Source: Onthophagus taurus (Eukaryota; Arthropoda; Insecta; Coleoptera; Scarabaeidae). Taken from it: a stretch of DNA of 64,000 nucleotides. Numbering within the stretch: position 1 is the first letter of the stretch; every line of letters begins with the position of its first letter. The notes beneath the pieces are model-generated. The model saw only the letters and a program-made list of their open reading frames with translations, had not been told where the DNA came from and did not search any database. Of the stretch, positions 42,621 to 54,070 are shown piece by piece. Position numbers and translations under genes: made by a program. The stretch spans positions 2,604,001 to 2,668,000 of the forward strand of contig NC_091976.1 of assembly GCF_036711975.1 (NCBI RefSeq), read 5' to 3'.

Positions 42621-43061
42621 TTTGTCCACGACTACCTTATAATATATACCTTATGAATGAGTTTTCTAAAACAAAATGGTAGTCATTTTTCACGGAGTGA
42701 GTAATAGCGGCGAATAATAATTATTATTCACGGGTAGCCATCTTGACCAGACTAATAATAATTATTTGAAACGTTAAAAGTTCAAAAAACGTCAATTTAA
42801 TTCAATTTTTTAGGAGTTTCTAAATGTTTGACATTAAAAAAACCTAAACAAATTCGTTTTTTCGTGTGATTTAAGCATAAATTAATTAATTTTCGTAAAG
42901 AAAACGACGTTTTATAAAACTGACACTTAATTTTGACAAATTGTTGTGAAGTTGGTTACAGTTAGTAACATTGAATTAGTGTCACATTGACGTTTAACCT
43001 TTATTCAAAAATTTATTTAAAAAATAAATTTATGGAATCAATTTCAATAGTCGTGGACAAA
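42621..43061 (+). repeat. Crypton-related non-autonomous repeat, copy B
   Basis: 441 bp bounded by TTTGTCCACGACTA and its complement. It contains the 5'-end block of the Crypton at 5720-6215 near its left end. The right half (about 42880-43061) is repeated at 43970-44164. Confidence 0.75.
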
Positions 43062-43156
43062 GTCTCAGGTTAATTATGCCACTCGCTACGCTCGTGACAT
43101 AAACTTAACCTTCGTGAATAATAGCCCTTATTATATGCTCATATAATAATATACTA

Positions 43157-44164
43157 TTGTTCACGACTACCTTATAATATATACCATCATTTTTCACAGA
43201 GCGAATAATAGCGGTGAGTCATCATTATTCACAGGTAATCAACTTGTCAGACTTGAATAATTATTTGAATCGTGGAAAAAATTAAAATTAAGTTGCATGT
43301 GTAAACATCAACTGGCATGCAAGTTTCAAATCATGCATACATGGATCGGAAAAGTCTGCACCTTTCTGAAATCACTAGCGCCAGTGATGACAAATACCTG
43401 TAGCAAAACAAAATTTGCGTGTGTAAACAAATGCTTGCACATCGGCTCGCCAGTTTTTAGTTAGATTTTCGATTCGGTTGAGGTCCTAATTTGTGTTCAT
43501 TGTAGTGTATACAGTGAAGGCTATGAATCTTTTCCGTGTTTATGAGATGTACATAGTAGTGCTTATTAGAACACAATCCAGAAGAGTGTCAAAATTTTGC
43601 TTTGTCATTCGTTGGTGTTTTTATAGCTTGCAGTATCTTTTGTTGCGAGTTCTCGTAGAAATTTTGTAGAAGCACCCAAAGTAGGTCGACGACTAATCCA
43701 TGGTTTAACCTAGACACGACCTTTTCGTCGTTTCTTTTTCTGTATTTCTTTTATCTTTTTTTGCACTAAAAGTTTAGCGACTATTTTACATGCTTCGGAA
43801 AGTTCACTCGACATATTGTGCAATACACTGTGCAATACACTTTAAAAATGAAACTGGCGTGTCACTTATTTTTGTTTTCGCACATGTAGTGTAACCCTTT
43901 ACTGGCATGCAAATAGAACTCTCGCAACTACTGGCGCCACTAATTCCATGCATGTCTAAACTCACCTTTAAGCATAAATTAATTAATTTTCGTAAAAAAC
44001 ATGACATTTCATAAAATTAACATTAATTAATTTTGACAAATTGTTGTGAAGTTGGTTACAGTTGGTAACATTGAATTTGTGTCACATTGACGTTTAAACT
44101 TTATTCAAAAATTTATTTAAAAAAATAAATTTATGGAATCAATTTCAATAGTAGTCGTGGACAA
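43157..44164 (+). repeat. Crypton-related non-autonomous repeat, copy C, interrupted
   Basis: Same termini and same left and right parts as copy B, but with about 670 bp of unrelated sequence (about 43293-43965) in the middle. Confidence 0.7.
43293..43965. mobile_element. Unclassified insert in repeat copy C
   Basis: Absent from copies A and B. Near its left end, GCATGTGTAAACATC, TGGCATGCAAG and CTAGCGCCAGTGAT; near its right end, related inverted pieces (CTGGCATGCAAAT, CTGGCGCCACTAAT, GCATGTCTAAAC). That arrangement suggests an element with diverged terminal inverted repeats. No coding sequence recognised. Confidence 0.55.
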
Positions 44165-44165
44165 A

Positions 44166-44490
44166 GTATAGCCCACATATAGTTATACCCAGTTATACCC
44201 ACATATAATGAGCTATTATACAGTCAGGTTAATTATGTCAATCGCTATGCTCCACAGTGGAACCAAAGCAATGAAAAGTTGGAAAAAGTCGAGAAATATA
44301 ATTTATAATTAATGCTGGTATATATAATCTACTAACCTATTCAACTATAAAAATATAAAAGCGATGGCTGGTACTCCGAATATAACGGTAGAAAGCTTGA
44401 CTTATTACAAATTAGTAAAAATTATATAGAGGTTTAAAAAATATTTTTACATAATTTCTTCGTGCGGCAATTTATTATTATTATTTATTT
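44166..44490. other. 5' flank of Transib copy 1
   Basis: AT-rich sequence with no separate gene recognised. The first part is the tail of the neighbouring repeat family. Confidence 0.35.
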
Positions 44491-44494
44491 TGCG

Positions 44495-46770
44495 ATGGAA
44501 AATCAACCTAAAGGTTAGTTCTTTACCTTTTTACTATAATTTTAATTTTGTAAGTACTAACGTACAAGAAAATGTTAAGATTAACTTGTGATAACCTTCC
44601 GGATGATATCAGGTCAAAATTTTTCCTCTATAACATAAAGTGACTAATATAGTTTCATAATCAATCAAACAAGTTTGCGCATATTTGCAAATAACTACTT
44701 GCTTTTCTTATGGAACAACATGCAACGCTATAATTAATAATGCCATGTTAGATACCTACTGAATTCAAAATATACTTATCGCTATATTTTAAATTTATTG
44801 TTTAAAAGGATTCAATTTAAAAATGAACGTGGGAATAAATTAATGTGTTCCAAAATATTCATCTTAAAAGACAGTATACTATAAAACGATTTTGTTTAAT
44901 TATTTAGCATCCGGTTTATTTATCTCTGTGCTACGACGTACTCTCGTTTACGAAATGAGGGGTTCTCATGAGAAAAAATTGGATGAACAACTAAACTCGG
45001 TGAAACAGTACATCAAACACTTTACGAAATATCCTATGGATATGGATATTACTCCAGAAGTGAAGAAGACACTTTCTCATTTTGCATCGGATTTTAAAAG
45101 TAGATGGCATAAATCTCAACGAAAAGAAGATAGATTTTTGAAGGAAAACGAAAATTGGCTAAATACTTTCATAGGATTTGCTATTTATTGTGAAGAAACG
45201 GGGTAGAAAAACTTAGGAAGACCAACAAAATCTTTTGCGGATGTATGTGAAAGATCAAAACGTCAAAAAACAGAAACAATACGTGCTTCCCATGATTCTG
45301 ATGAGCTGGCTTATGCGGCACAGATGAGTCTTCGTTCATCCGGATTGAGCGATGCTGCAAGCGTACTGAAAGATATAACAACCACGTCTTCAGCGCGAGC
45401 CAGCAAGTATAGTTGTTTTGTTCATTCACCTAATTAAGATGTTATTAACTCAGATATAAAAACTTATCTATTAGATGTTCTTTTATCTGGCTTAAAAACT
45501 ATAGTTGTTTGCAAAAATCTTTTCTTTTCATTTTTTTATACTATACCTTGTACGATGCAGGTACAAGGCTGCATACCGAAAATCTCTAGAAGGTGTAATT
45601 CCTCAAAAACTTGCAAGAAGCGAAGCAATTTCTTTGTTTATTGATGCCTAAAGAGCATCGATTAAAGAGCAATATAATAAAATACGTCGGAAAGATCCAT
45701 TGCGATTTCCTTTTTATAAAGAAATTCAACTTGCAAAAAAAGAGTGCTATCCACTAGAAGAATATATAATTGTTTCGGAAACAATGGCAGCGGTGAAATT
45801 GCAAAGACTGTTGGATCACACAATAAATCGTATTTTAGCAGGACAATAAGATCTATTGCAATCAATAGACAGCAAACTTTGTTTAATTTCAAAATGGGGA
45901 TTTGATGGATCGTCCCAAGCACAATATAAACAAAAATTTTGGACGAACCCGGAAGCCTCAAATGCCAACATTTTTATTGCATCAATGATACCGTTACGTT
46001 TGACAATGAATGAATGTATGCCAAAATAACAAACGCTCATCCACCAGATTTTGCAGGCCTATTCGGTTTCAATTTGCACACGAAACAACAGACTTAATAA
46101 AAACGGAGAAAGAATATATAGGTACACAAATAAAAGAACTAAAACCTACAAAATATTATATGGATGAAGTGAATGTTGAAATACTCATCAATTACGTTTT
46201 ACCATGGTAGACGGAAAAATTGGTAATACACTTGCAGCCACGACATCTACACAGCGTTGTTGTATTTGCGGATGAACATCAAAAGATTTTAATGATATAG
46301 AAAAGACAAAAAAAGCTGAAATTAAAAAAGATTCTTTTGACTTTGGTTTGTCAACACTGCACACTTGGATTCGATTTATTGAATGTGTTTTACACATTTC
46401 CTATAAATTTCCAATAAAGAAATGGTAAGCGTGTGGAAAGGAAAATCAAGACATTGTTGCTGAGACTAAAAAAAAATTCAAGCTAGGTTTAAACAGGAAC
46501 TCGGTCTTATTGTCGATAAACCAAAACAAATGTCTGGGGCCACGAATAATGGTAATACGGCAAGGCGTTTTTTTATGAACCCCGAAAAATCTGCAGAAAT
46601 TACTGGAGTTTCTAAAGATTTAATAAAACGATTCTGGGCTTTACAACACCCGTTAGACATAACACTAATCACAGAATTGTTACCAACCCACACTTACTGT
46701 GTCGTTTATCACAGATTTTTGCCAAACATCTCAAACATTTTGCTCCTTTATACCATTTATCAAAAACACT
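44495..46770 (+). pseudogene. Transib transposase (RAG1-related), decayed
   Basis: Transib is the DDE transposon superfamily from which RAG1 derives. A short first exon at 44495 (MENQPK, donor at 44514) and a second from 44908 encode the N-terminal part (LRRTLVYEM, KSRWHKSQRKEDRFL, LGRPTKSFADVCERSKR). After a gap of about 110 bp the core resumes: AAYRKSLEGVIPQKLARSEA, SKWGFDGSSQAQYKQKF (catalytic Asp region), FCRPIRFQF, VDGKIGNTLAATTSTQRC (zinc-binding), STLHTWIRFIECVLHISYK, then NNGNTARRFF (46548) near the catalytic Glu. At least six stops or frame shifts. The end is unclear beyond about 46650. Confidence 0.8.
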
Positions 46771-46929
46771 TTATTCACAAAAACTTAAATCAATCACTTC
46801 TTGTCGTGGTGATGTACCATAACATTTTTTTCACTACATTCAAAGAACTTTTTTCAAAATCCGTCACTCTTGCACACCCATCACCACAAACTACAAGTAA
46901 AGGCATAGGAGCAGTTTTATCTCGACTAT

Positions 46930-47030
46930 AGACTATTTCGTTAAGAGAAATTGCTCGTTGTGTAAACCGAAATGTTACAACAGTATTGAGATGTTGGTCC
47001 AAATGGTCCGAGGAAGGGGTGCAACAATGT
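46930..47030 (+). pseudogene. Tc1 N-terminal HTH scrap
   Basis: SLREIARCVNRNVTTVLRCW, then KWSEEGVQQ, matches the first helix-turn-helix of Tc1-like transposases. The following frame switches to Harbinger sequence, so the two are fused by insertion or deletion. Confidence 0.6.
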
Positions 47031-47064
47031 CGCAGCTCTTCCTCTGTTAATGGGATTCATCCTA

Positions 47065-48860
47065 TTAATCTAGCGAGACATATTTTTGGAGAATATCATC
47101 ATTTATATCCTGAGCTAAGACAGTATCCAGACCGATTTTTTAATTACCTAAAAATGTCTATTCGCACTTTTGATTATTTGTTAAAAAAGTTGGTAACCAT
47201 TTGCAAAAGAATGCATACAATTTTGTGAAAAATAGATATATTTCAAAAACGGAACGACTCGTTATAACTATACGGTAAGAACATAAACTTACGTAACAAA
47301 GGAACAAAAAAAAAACATTATCCAAAAAATAATGATATTTAAAAAACCTCTTTTAGTATTGTTGATACTGATATTGATTTTCGGCATAATTAGTGTTAAT
47401 TATTCGAAAATGTGGCTCCTGTAGTGTTTTCCATAGACAACAATTTGTTTAAAATCACTTGTATATCATTTCGAACTTGCAGTTTCTGAATAGGATTTTT
47501 TATTCTATCCATGTAGGGTATCAAACTTTTAAAAAAATTTTAATCTTCGTTTTTTGGTTTTTCTACCTCTTTCATCAAACTTTGTGTTAAGATCTGTAAC
47601 TTTTTGTTTTCTTCTTCTAAAAATTTGTCATCTCTAATATCGCACAACCTTTTTCTAGTACCCTTATTATGAAGTACTGTGGAAGATGTAGAAGCAGATG
47701 ATGGTCTTTCTTCTTCGGTTTCCAGTGATGCTATAGAAACTGTAGATGGCAGAGATCTAGCAAGTTCTTCCTCCTCTTCAATATCATAATTTTCTTGATG
47801 TAAATTATTAGTGGCTAGATTTCCACTTTTGTTTGCTGGAGTCATTAGGTCCTTTAAAAATGACATCATTTGAAAATATGACCATGTTGATTCATAACTG
47901 TTGCCTGGGTTCCCTGAACGTGGCTTTGGAAATTTCTTTATTTCACGACGGTATTTATCTTTTTTATTTTTCCAGCGTGTTGCTACTGTTTCCTCTAAAA
48001 CTAAACACTTTTTACTCTATAGTCCAAAATTCAATACATAATATTGTTTTATATTTGTAATAATAATAATAATAATATTTTATTTTAATATGAAAAAATG
48101 GTTATTATAATCATCCGTATATTTTTAGGTTTTTAATAACGGGGACGACATATAAGCATGTAGCACATGAATTTAGAATTGGATACTCGACAGCCTCGCA
48201 AATAATTAAAGAAACATGTCCAATTATTTGGAATAGGCTACATGAAGATCATATGCCTGTTCCTAATGAACAACAACTGGAAGAGATAATCCGAGAATAC
48301 AATACGCTATAGAACTTTCCAAATTGTTTCGGGTCAATAGACGGAAAACATTGTCAAATAAAATGTCCACCCAATACTGGAACAACATATTTTAATTATC
48401 TAAAATATTATTCCATAGGTCTGCAGGGCGTGGCAGATGCGAAAAAGAAATTTATTACCATTGAGGTAGGCTCACGAGCTATAATTTGTTGGAGACTAAC
48501 CGATTTAATACGCCTCCAAAAAAGCACTTCCCAGTTCCAATATAGTTTTACCCAATGTCTTGATAGGTGACGAAGCATATCCTTTAAAAACATATTTGGT
48601 GACACCCTATCCGCGACCAAAAAATGGAGTTTTAGATAGCGAGAAGCAAATTGATAACGATCGTCTATCACGTGCCCGAAAATGCATTGAATGCGTTTGG
48701 AATTTTATATCAAAAGTTCCGAATTTTTGATACCAGTATTTTACTGCAACGGGAAACAGCAATTGACGTGATAAAATGCGCTTGCATTCTTCATCATTTA
48801 CCAAAATCAAGACACAACTGGATAGACCTAGTTAATTTGGACCTTTGTTGTGGTGTACGG
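47065..48860 (+). pseudogene. PIF/Harbinger transposase, intron-containing
   Basis: Exon 1 has GEYHHLYPELRQYPDRFFNY and SIRTFDYLLKKL. A one-base loss at about 47220 shifts the frame. An 854-bp GT-AG intron (47275-48128) splits the codon between TERLVITI(R) and FLITGTTYKH. Exon 2 carries FGSIDGKHCQIKCPPNTGT (first Asp), VLIGDEAYPLKTYLVTPYP (second Asp region) and LSRARKCIECVWN (Glu region). Frame breaks near 48480, 48545 and 48700, and a TAG in place of the Trp after YNTL, make it inactive. Confidence 0.82.
47533..48000 (-). CDS. Harbinger-associated MADF protein, antisense in the intron
   Basis: On the - strand, an open frame from about 47997 to 47540 has VATRWKNKKDKYRREIKKFP and WSYFQMMSFLKDL, the second half of a MADF (Myb/SANT-like) domain. 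An acidic Ser-rich middle and a charged coiled end (FLEEENKKLQILTQSLMKEV) follow. Harbinger elements usually encode such a DNA-binding partner that brings the transposase to the ends. Here it lies wholly inside the transposase intron, in opposite orientation. A splice acceptor-like TTTAG precedes it, so the first half of the domain would be on an upstream exon I could not find. Confidence 0.65.
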
Positions 48861-49287
48861 TAAGTCCTACATATTTTCCTACCTTCTTAGAAATTAGTAA
48901 GAAGAGTTTTTCATTATATTATCGCAAAAATTAAAAATTCATTAATAAAAATAAATAAAATTAAATAATACAAAATTCACATAAAACAAACTATTACAAT
49001 TTATAACAATTTTATTGTAATAATAAAAACACCATATTCCTCTTTTTATTCATCTTTATAGGAGGGGAAGTGGCTGTAGCATGCTGTGCACACGACATGT
49101 AGAAAATCAAGATCGTGTTGCAAAACAAAATCAATTATTATTATTTTATCATTCATTCAAATTATTATAAACACACGTGTACGGTTCATTTTATCATTTT
49201 ATTAAAATATTAATATTATTAAAATATGTATTTATTTATATTGTGGACCATATATATCCACATTATAATAATACACACACATATGTA
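48861..49287. other. No gene; short repeat shared with 42484-42620
   Basis: 49075-49210 begins TGTAGCATGCTGTGCACAC, as does 42485, and stays similar in outline for about 100 bp. Otherwise AT-rich. A (CA)n-like tract lies near 49272. Confidence 0.45.
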
Positions 49288-49618
49288 CAGGGTGGGCAAG
49301 TTTGGGTGTTATTGTAGGCTATCTCAAAAACAATAAGAGATACGAAAAAAGTAAGTGCCATGTCCCGGTCTCTTTTTCCGAGACTAATCCAAGTCCGCAA
49401 AGATCAAACCTCTATCTTCTTTTGTTTTTAAGTTATAGCCAAAAAGTTTTAATTAAATTTTAGCGGTTTTTTTGGACACTTTTCTGAGTAGAATATACTG
49501 CCGTTGAAAAATTGTAAACATAGCTGATAATTTTGGAGATATTACATAAAGTTGTATTTTTTAAAATACAAACTATAGTTGATTATGATGTTACTGAAAA
49601 GAGCATATTTTTAGCTTT
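49288..49618 (+). mobile_element. Mariner-type terminus, truncated
   Basis: It begins CAGGGTGGGCAAGTTTGGG after TA at 49286-49287. Blocks parallel the arm of mariner family A (GGCTATCTCAAAAACAATAA, AGAGATACGAAAAAAGTAAG), so it is a diverged relative. It ends where P-element sequence starts. Confidence 0.65.
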
Positions 49619-49639
49619 CCAATGATGTATCGCACGCAT

Positions 49640-51410
49640 GATGTATCTGCGGAAACTTAGAGGCCACCATAGAGGCACTGACTGCAATAGGTTTGAATCT
49701 GAGGGTGCTTTTAAGCGACATGGGGTCTAGCAATATTAAATTAGCAGGTCTCTTAAATATAACAGAAAGGAAGCCATTTTTTGAAATAGAAAGCAAAAAA
49801 ATCTATTTTATGTATGACCCATCCCATATGATAAAAGCACTACGAAACAATTTGTACGCAAATAATATTCATTTTGAAAATTTAGTAGCCTCGTGGAAGT
49901 ACATTGAAGAAATGTATAGTATCGATAAAGGGTTGCAAAGTCGTCTAGCACCCCGTCTTTCCGATATTCATATAAATCCAATAAATCGATTGATCGCGCG
50001 ACAAGAAGCCGGGACAAATATTTTAAGGTGCTGGTGGATTAATAAAAGAAGAAAAAAGAAATAAAATAAAAGATATTCCAAATTAGTCTTACTTTTAATC
50101 CGTCCCCTGATTCTCACAATATTTAAATTAGTTTGTTTAATTATGTCTCATTAATGACGCGCACCACCGATCCTCTTCCGCTCACGCCCGGTCGAAGAGA
50201 GAGATTTTTGATTTTCCAAATTGGACATGGTCGTTTCGGGGGTGACGTAACCGTGAGCAAGCGCGTGGTCTTACAATTTTTTAAATTTAAAATTATCGGA
50301 GATTGGAGCAAGGGACGAACATCGATATAAAATGAAGGTGTCTTATGCCACACAAATCTTAAGCGCTTCAGTAGCTAATGCAATTGGGGTTTTAGTTAGC
50401 TTACGACACATAACAGCACAAGCAACACATACACAACGTGTATTAGAAATGTTTAATAACGTCTTTGACATATTTAATAGTAACACTTTATACTCGGCAA
50501 ACATCAATAAAACAGCTTATAAGGGGGAGAAACATCATGTAGACATATTAAAAGAATGTTGGGATTATTTACAAAGAGTGAAAGTTTTGAATAAAGCGAA
50601 CAAAGATATAACGCATAAAATTAAAGTATTTAAATGTTTCAAAATTTCAATTTGCGTGTTACAATTATTATTGTTATGGGAAGATTTAAAATTTGATTCT
50701 GGTTTTTCGTATTTGTTCTGTCGAAGATTAAATCAGGATTCATTAGAGAATTTTTTCGGCACAGTGCGACGGCAAAGTGGTTGCTGCATTAACCCAACAC
50801 CTATCCAGTTCACTCGTGCGTTCAGAAAATTATTAACATTAAATTTTTTGAATTCTGGCATGGAAAATTGCACTGATTATTTTGAAAATATACTTTTACA
50901 CTTTGAGGAATTCAAGGATACAATGGTACAAACTCCACAAGTCATTAAATAGGATGACAGTTGTATATTACCTTTAAATTCATCAGACTGTGAATACCAA
51001 TACCAAAAAGTAGAGGAAAATGTGATCCGATACATAGGTGGATATTTAATGAAAAAAAACATTGAATGTTCATAGCTGTGAAATATGCACAACATTTGCC
51101 AATAACTACAAAGATTTGGACGAAACATCATTTCTAACCCACTTTAAATGTTATGACAATTCAACTTTGAGAATTGACAAATTAGAGAAAATTTTTAAAG
51201 ACAATTTTCGAGAAATATGTGTTGCAGAAAAAATATTATTTAAATTTATTAATCTATACAAATCAGCAAAATTTGAACATCCATGCCCCCCCAATTTCCC
51301 TACACTTATTTTATAAATTTATATGGAAGAATGAGATTGTACTACACAATTAAATTTATTAATAAGAATTTCAAAAGTGTGACCAGCTCATGTGAGAAAA
51401 CTCACCGTAA
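49640..51410 (+). pseudogene. P-element superfamily transposase, decayed
   Basis: Matches the P/THAP9 transposase from the catalytic core on: LRVLLSDMGSSNIKLAG (first Asp), FMYDPSHMIKALRNNL (second Asp), INPINR, then after a 330-bp insertion MKVSYATQILSASVA, QRVLEMFNN, RLNQDSLENFFGTVRRQSG (catalytic acidic region), PTPIQFTRAFRKLL, and a Cys/His tail (VHSCEICTTF, THFKC). The N-terminal THAP zinc finger is absent. A frame shift lies near 51055 and a stop at 50950. Most of the core is otherwise readable. Confidence 0.82.
49991..50320. mobile_element. 330-bp insertion of unknown type with 6-bp TSD
   Basis: ATCGAT occurs at 49985-49990 and 50321-50326. Removing the insert plus one copy joins the two P-element frames in frame between INR and MKV. 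The insert is locally GC-richer (about 50150-50270) and has no terminal inverted repeat or TG...CA ends that I can see. It could be a SINE-like or other non-autonomous element. Confidence 0.75.
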
Positions 51411-51780
51411 AATAATTATTTGGCAACACAATTAGAATTAGTTTTGTTATTAATTTAATTTCTATTTTATTTTTATTATATTTCGTTATTACAATATTAG
51501 TTACAATACAATACATATTGCAATATTGTACAATAATAAATTTTTAAATATATTTTAATATTTAATTTATAACATCGAAACTTTTATTTTTATTTTGTAT
51601 TTTCATTGAATTCTGTTGTAGAAAAGACAAGGTTCAACATGGTTTTTGATTATTTTTCAACAAGCGTTTAAAATAACGTGCTTTTTTGCTGTCGCCATTT
51701 TAATCAATTTGCTGTACACGTTTAACACCGCATTATATTGCCTTCAGCTTTATACATGCATTCAATTGCCTTTTTGATGA
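51411..51780. other. No gene seen
   Basis: AT-rich 3' flank of the P-element remnant, with ATT-rich runs near 51470-51600. Confidence 0.4.
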
Positions 51781-51910
51781 TCTTCACTTTACAATATTAG
51801 TCTTCTATTGACATTGTCACTGAGGATGGGGCTAGCCCCGAAACTAGTAGACTTCAAATTTATATATAGCAAGTTTGAGTTTCGGTTGCATCCACCGAGT
51901 CCGGTATCAG
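51781..51910 (+). ncRNA. Penelope-like hammerhead-type motif, weak
   Basis: CTGAGGA (51820-51826), a GGGG/CCCC stem with a CTAG loop, GAAA (51840-51843) and the palindrome ACTAGT (51843-51848) follow the order of a hammerhead core. Stem I does not close directly: the bases beside the core are A and G, and GTC/GAC pair only if one base is bulged. It may be a decayed ribozyme or only the sequence signature common at Penelope-like element ends. Confidence 0.35.
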
Positions 51911-52299
51911 ACCTATTGGTACAGTAATGCGATTCCGCGATAAACAAAAAAAGTTGGCGATCAACCCTGTTGTATCATCAATTACAATAAGTATACGGGA
52001 TGGGTTTAACCGATTGGATCGGTTAGATCAAAATGTGGAATGTGGATGTTCTGATGTTTCCAGTGAATATTTCAATGAACAACGCCTTTCAGCTATACAA
52101 AATTTCTCTACAATATAGAAATAATCGCCATGACCTTTCATCTTTTACAAGGTACATCGTAAGTACATATTTTATGTTGAAAGATACAGCTAACTTCACA
52201 TCAGCCACAAAGATTTCAGTGCCTAAATCGTGTTTGGCAGTTATAAAAAGTTTCTGACAGTGTACGGTTAGATGACAGTAATCATTACATTGAAAAACA

Positions 52300-52400
52300 A
52301 AATAAACAGAGTCGATGTGCACTGCGTCGCAAGAACACCACAATGAAATGTGTAAAGTGTAGTGTTGCTTTGCATCATAAATGTTCAACCAATTTTTGAA
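52300..52400 (+). pseudogene. piggyBac C-terminal Cys-rich scrap
   Basis: SRCALRRKNTTMKCVKCSVA, then LHHKCSTNF, resembles the Cys/His finger that ends piggyBac transposases. It is not obviously the same family as at 2346. The rest of 51927-52260 has short frames I cannot assign. Confidence 0.45.
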
Positions 52401-52439
52401 CACAAAAAGAGTTTTTCTTTCACTGTCAAGGATCACTTG

Positions 52440-52576
52440 TTTTTTTAAAATTGATAAATACGTTCAAAATTAATCATTAATCAAGCAGGGCAAAGCCCCA
52501 AAAAATGACAATTAATATCGAAAAAAATTTACCTTTTATAAGACTCGTTTCAGCTATCCGGGGACACAGTGTATAG
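52440..52576 (+). repeat. Dispersed repeat, partner at 12440-12620
   Basis: Shares ATGACAATTAATATCGAAAA and the GGGGACACaGTGTATA end with the copy at 12440, in the same orientation. Confidence 0.7.
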
Positions 52577-53060
52577 CCTCCGCATTGGCTTAAGCATTTA
52601 TAAAGTTTCTGACCAAGGACCGGTTGTACAATATACCGATATACTTCCCGACAGCGTTATCTGGTCGATAAGTTAGTTTCTAGTGTAGTAAAATGTAATG
52701 ATATTTTTGTCGGTGAGATTATCGGGTACTCAACGGTGCCGATAAGACAGTTATTTGCCAGATATATATGATTACTGGGTAGGTTGCGTATAACACCCTA
52801 TACGTACGTTGTGTCAGTTGTGTATCGTGAAAAATTGTTTCTATTTAAGAAATTATGGAAAGGAAAAAAATAAATGTACCACAAATTATAAGCCGGTCAT
52901 ACACAGACGTTATTTCGCGCGGTTTATCGTGTTATCACTAAAACATAGAAAATCATGTGCGTAGGTGAGCATCGCTGCTCGAAGTGATTTCAGGGATTTC
53001 AGGCGTGCTATCCGCTGAAGTGAAGACTTCCACGCGGCACAACATGATTTGTGTTAAAAT
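52577..53060. other. No gene recognised
   Basis: Less AT-rich than average. Contains short mirrored pieces (GTATAGGGTG-type) but no reading frame of note. It may be the 5' part of the MADF-bearing element that follows. Confidence 0.35.
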
Positions 53061-53084
53061 TTGCTGGTTTTCTTGCTAAGTAGT

Positions 53085-53400
53085 AGGTACTTTAAAATTT
53101 TTAACGATATTAGTCATATCGCCAAAGAATTCTTAACTGAACTTATAGAGATTTATAGGTCTCATCCAGCTTTGTGGAAGGTAAAATTGACGGACCATGT
53201 TAATAGAAACTTAAAAAAATTGGGTTATGCTGAGTTAGTGCAATTTTATTGCAAGGTGGACCCAAATGCTGATCAAGAGCTTGTCTCTAAGAAAATCCAA
53301 TCGATGAGAGGCTCGTTTCGAAAAGAGTTGAAAAATTTAAGAGAAGTTGCGCTTCTAGTGATGCGTGTTTAATCTTAACTGTTAATTCTTTTACTTCTTA
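53085..53400 (+). pseudogene. MADF-domain protein fragment
   Basis: EFLTELIEIYRSHPALWKVK, YAELVQFYCKVDPNADQELV and IQSMRGSFRKELKNLR make up a nearly complete MADF (Myb/SANT-like) domain, a DNA-binding fold abundant in insect regulators and Harbinger partners. A frame shift follows (KRSCASSDA continues the pattern in the next frame), so the downstream part is lost. It is a different sequence from the MADF at 47533. Confidence 0.7.
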
Positions 53401-53768
53401 TGTGCAGAAGTTGAACCGCAGAGCACAATCAGCTCTTAAAACCCTAACAGACCTGTTGCAATATGTATTTTTATTTGAGAGCTTACTTACATAACGTTAT
53501 AATCATTTCTTTTAGATACAGAACAAATTCAAATTACAAACTCATTAATTTAAGCATGCAACACTACGCAAGGTAATTTTTAAATTTTTTTCATATGTAG
53601 ATATTGTTTGTTTAATGTCTTATTTATAAACAATAATTGGTTTCTAAAAATTGATATTTAAAGGAATTCGTTTCGTTGGGCTACATCTTCAGGAAAAAAG
53701 GTATATAATAAACGATAAATGTGTAGGACTAATTTTTATCATAAGTTGTGCAGTTACTAGTATATGCC
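53401..53768. other. No gene seen
   Basis: AT-rich sequence between the MADF and LINE fragments. Nothing assigned. Confidence 0.4.
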
Positions 53769-54070
53769 ATGGCAGCAACGACTAGAAGTTCAAATAGTGA
53801 ACGGAAGCTCATTAAAGAGTATATTTCCGAATTATTGGGAGATCCAAAATTTCTCGAAGAAATAGTCAAAAAGTCGCTGAGAATGTGAACGATGTTTTAA
53901 GGAAAAACATAGAACCACTGGGGCGTTCGGGCCTTGCGCGATGAAAACTTGATTGTGCGTGACGAATTAGTCTAAATAAAAAAACTCTTTGATGTAATAC
54001 ACCAGAAAAACGATGCTCTGGAACAATATTCCAGAAGAAATTGTATAAGAATTTACTTATTGTACTGGAA
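53769..54070 (+). pseudogene. LINE ORF1 fragment
   Basis: MAATTRSSNSERKLIKEYIS from ATG 53769, then stops, then LIVRDELV and DALEQYSRRNCIRI. The EQYSRRNxxRI string is the characteristic end of the coiled coil in ORF1 proteins of L1/CR1-like LINEs. The reading frame fails right after it. No ORF2 follows. Confidence 0.65.
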
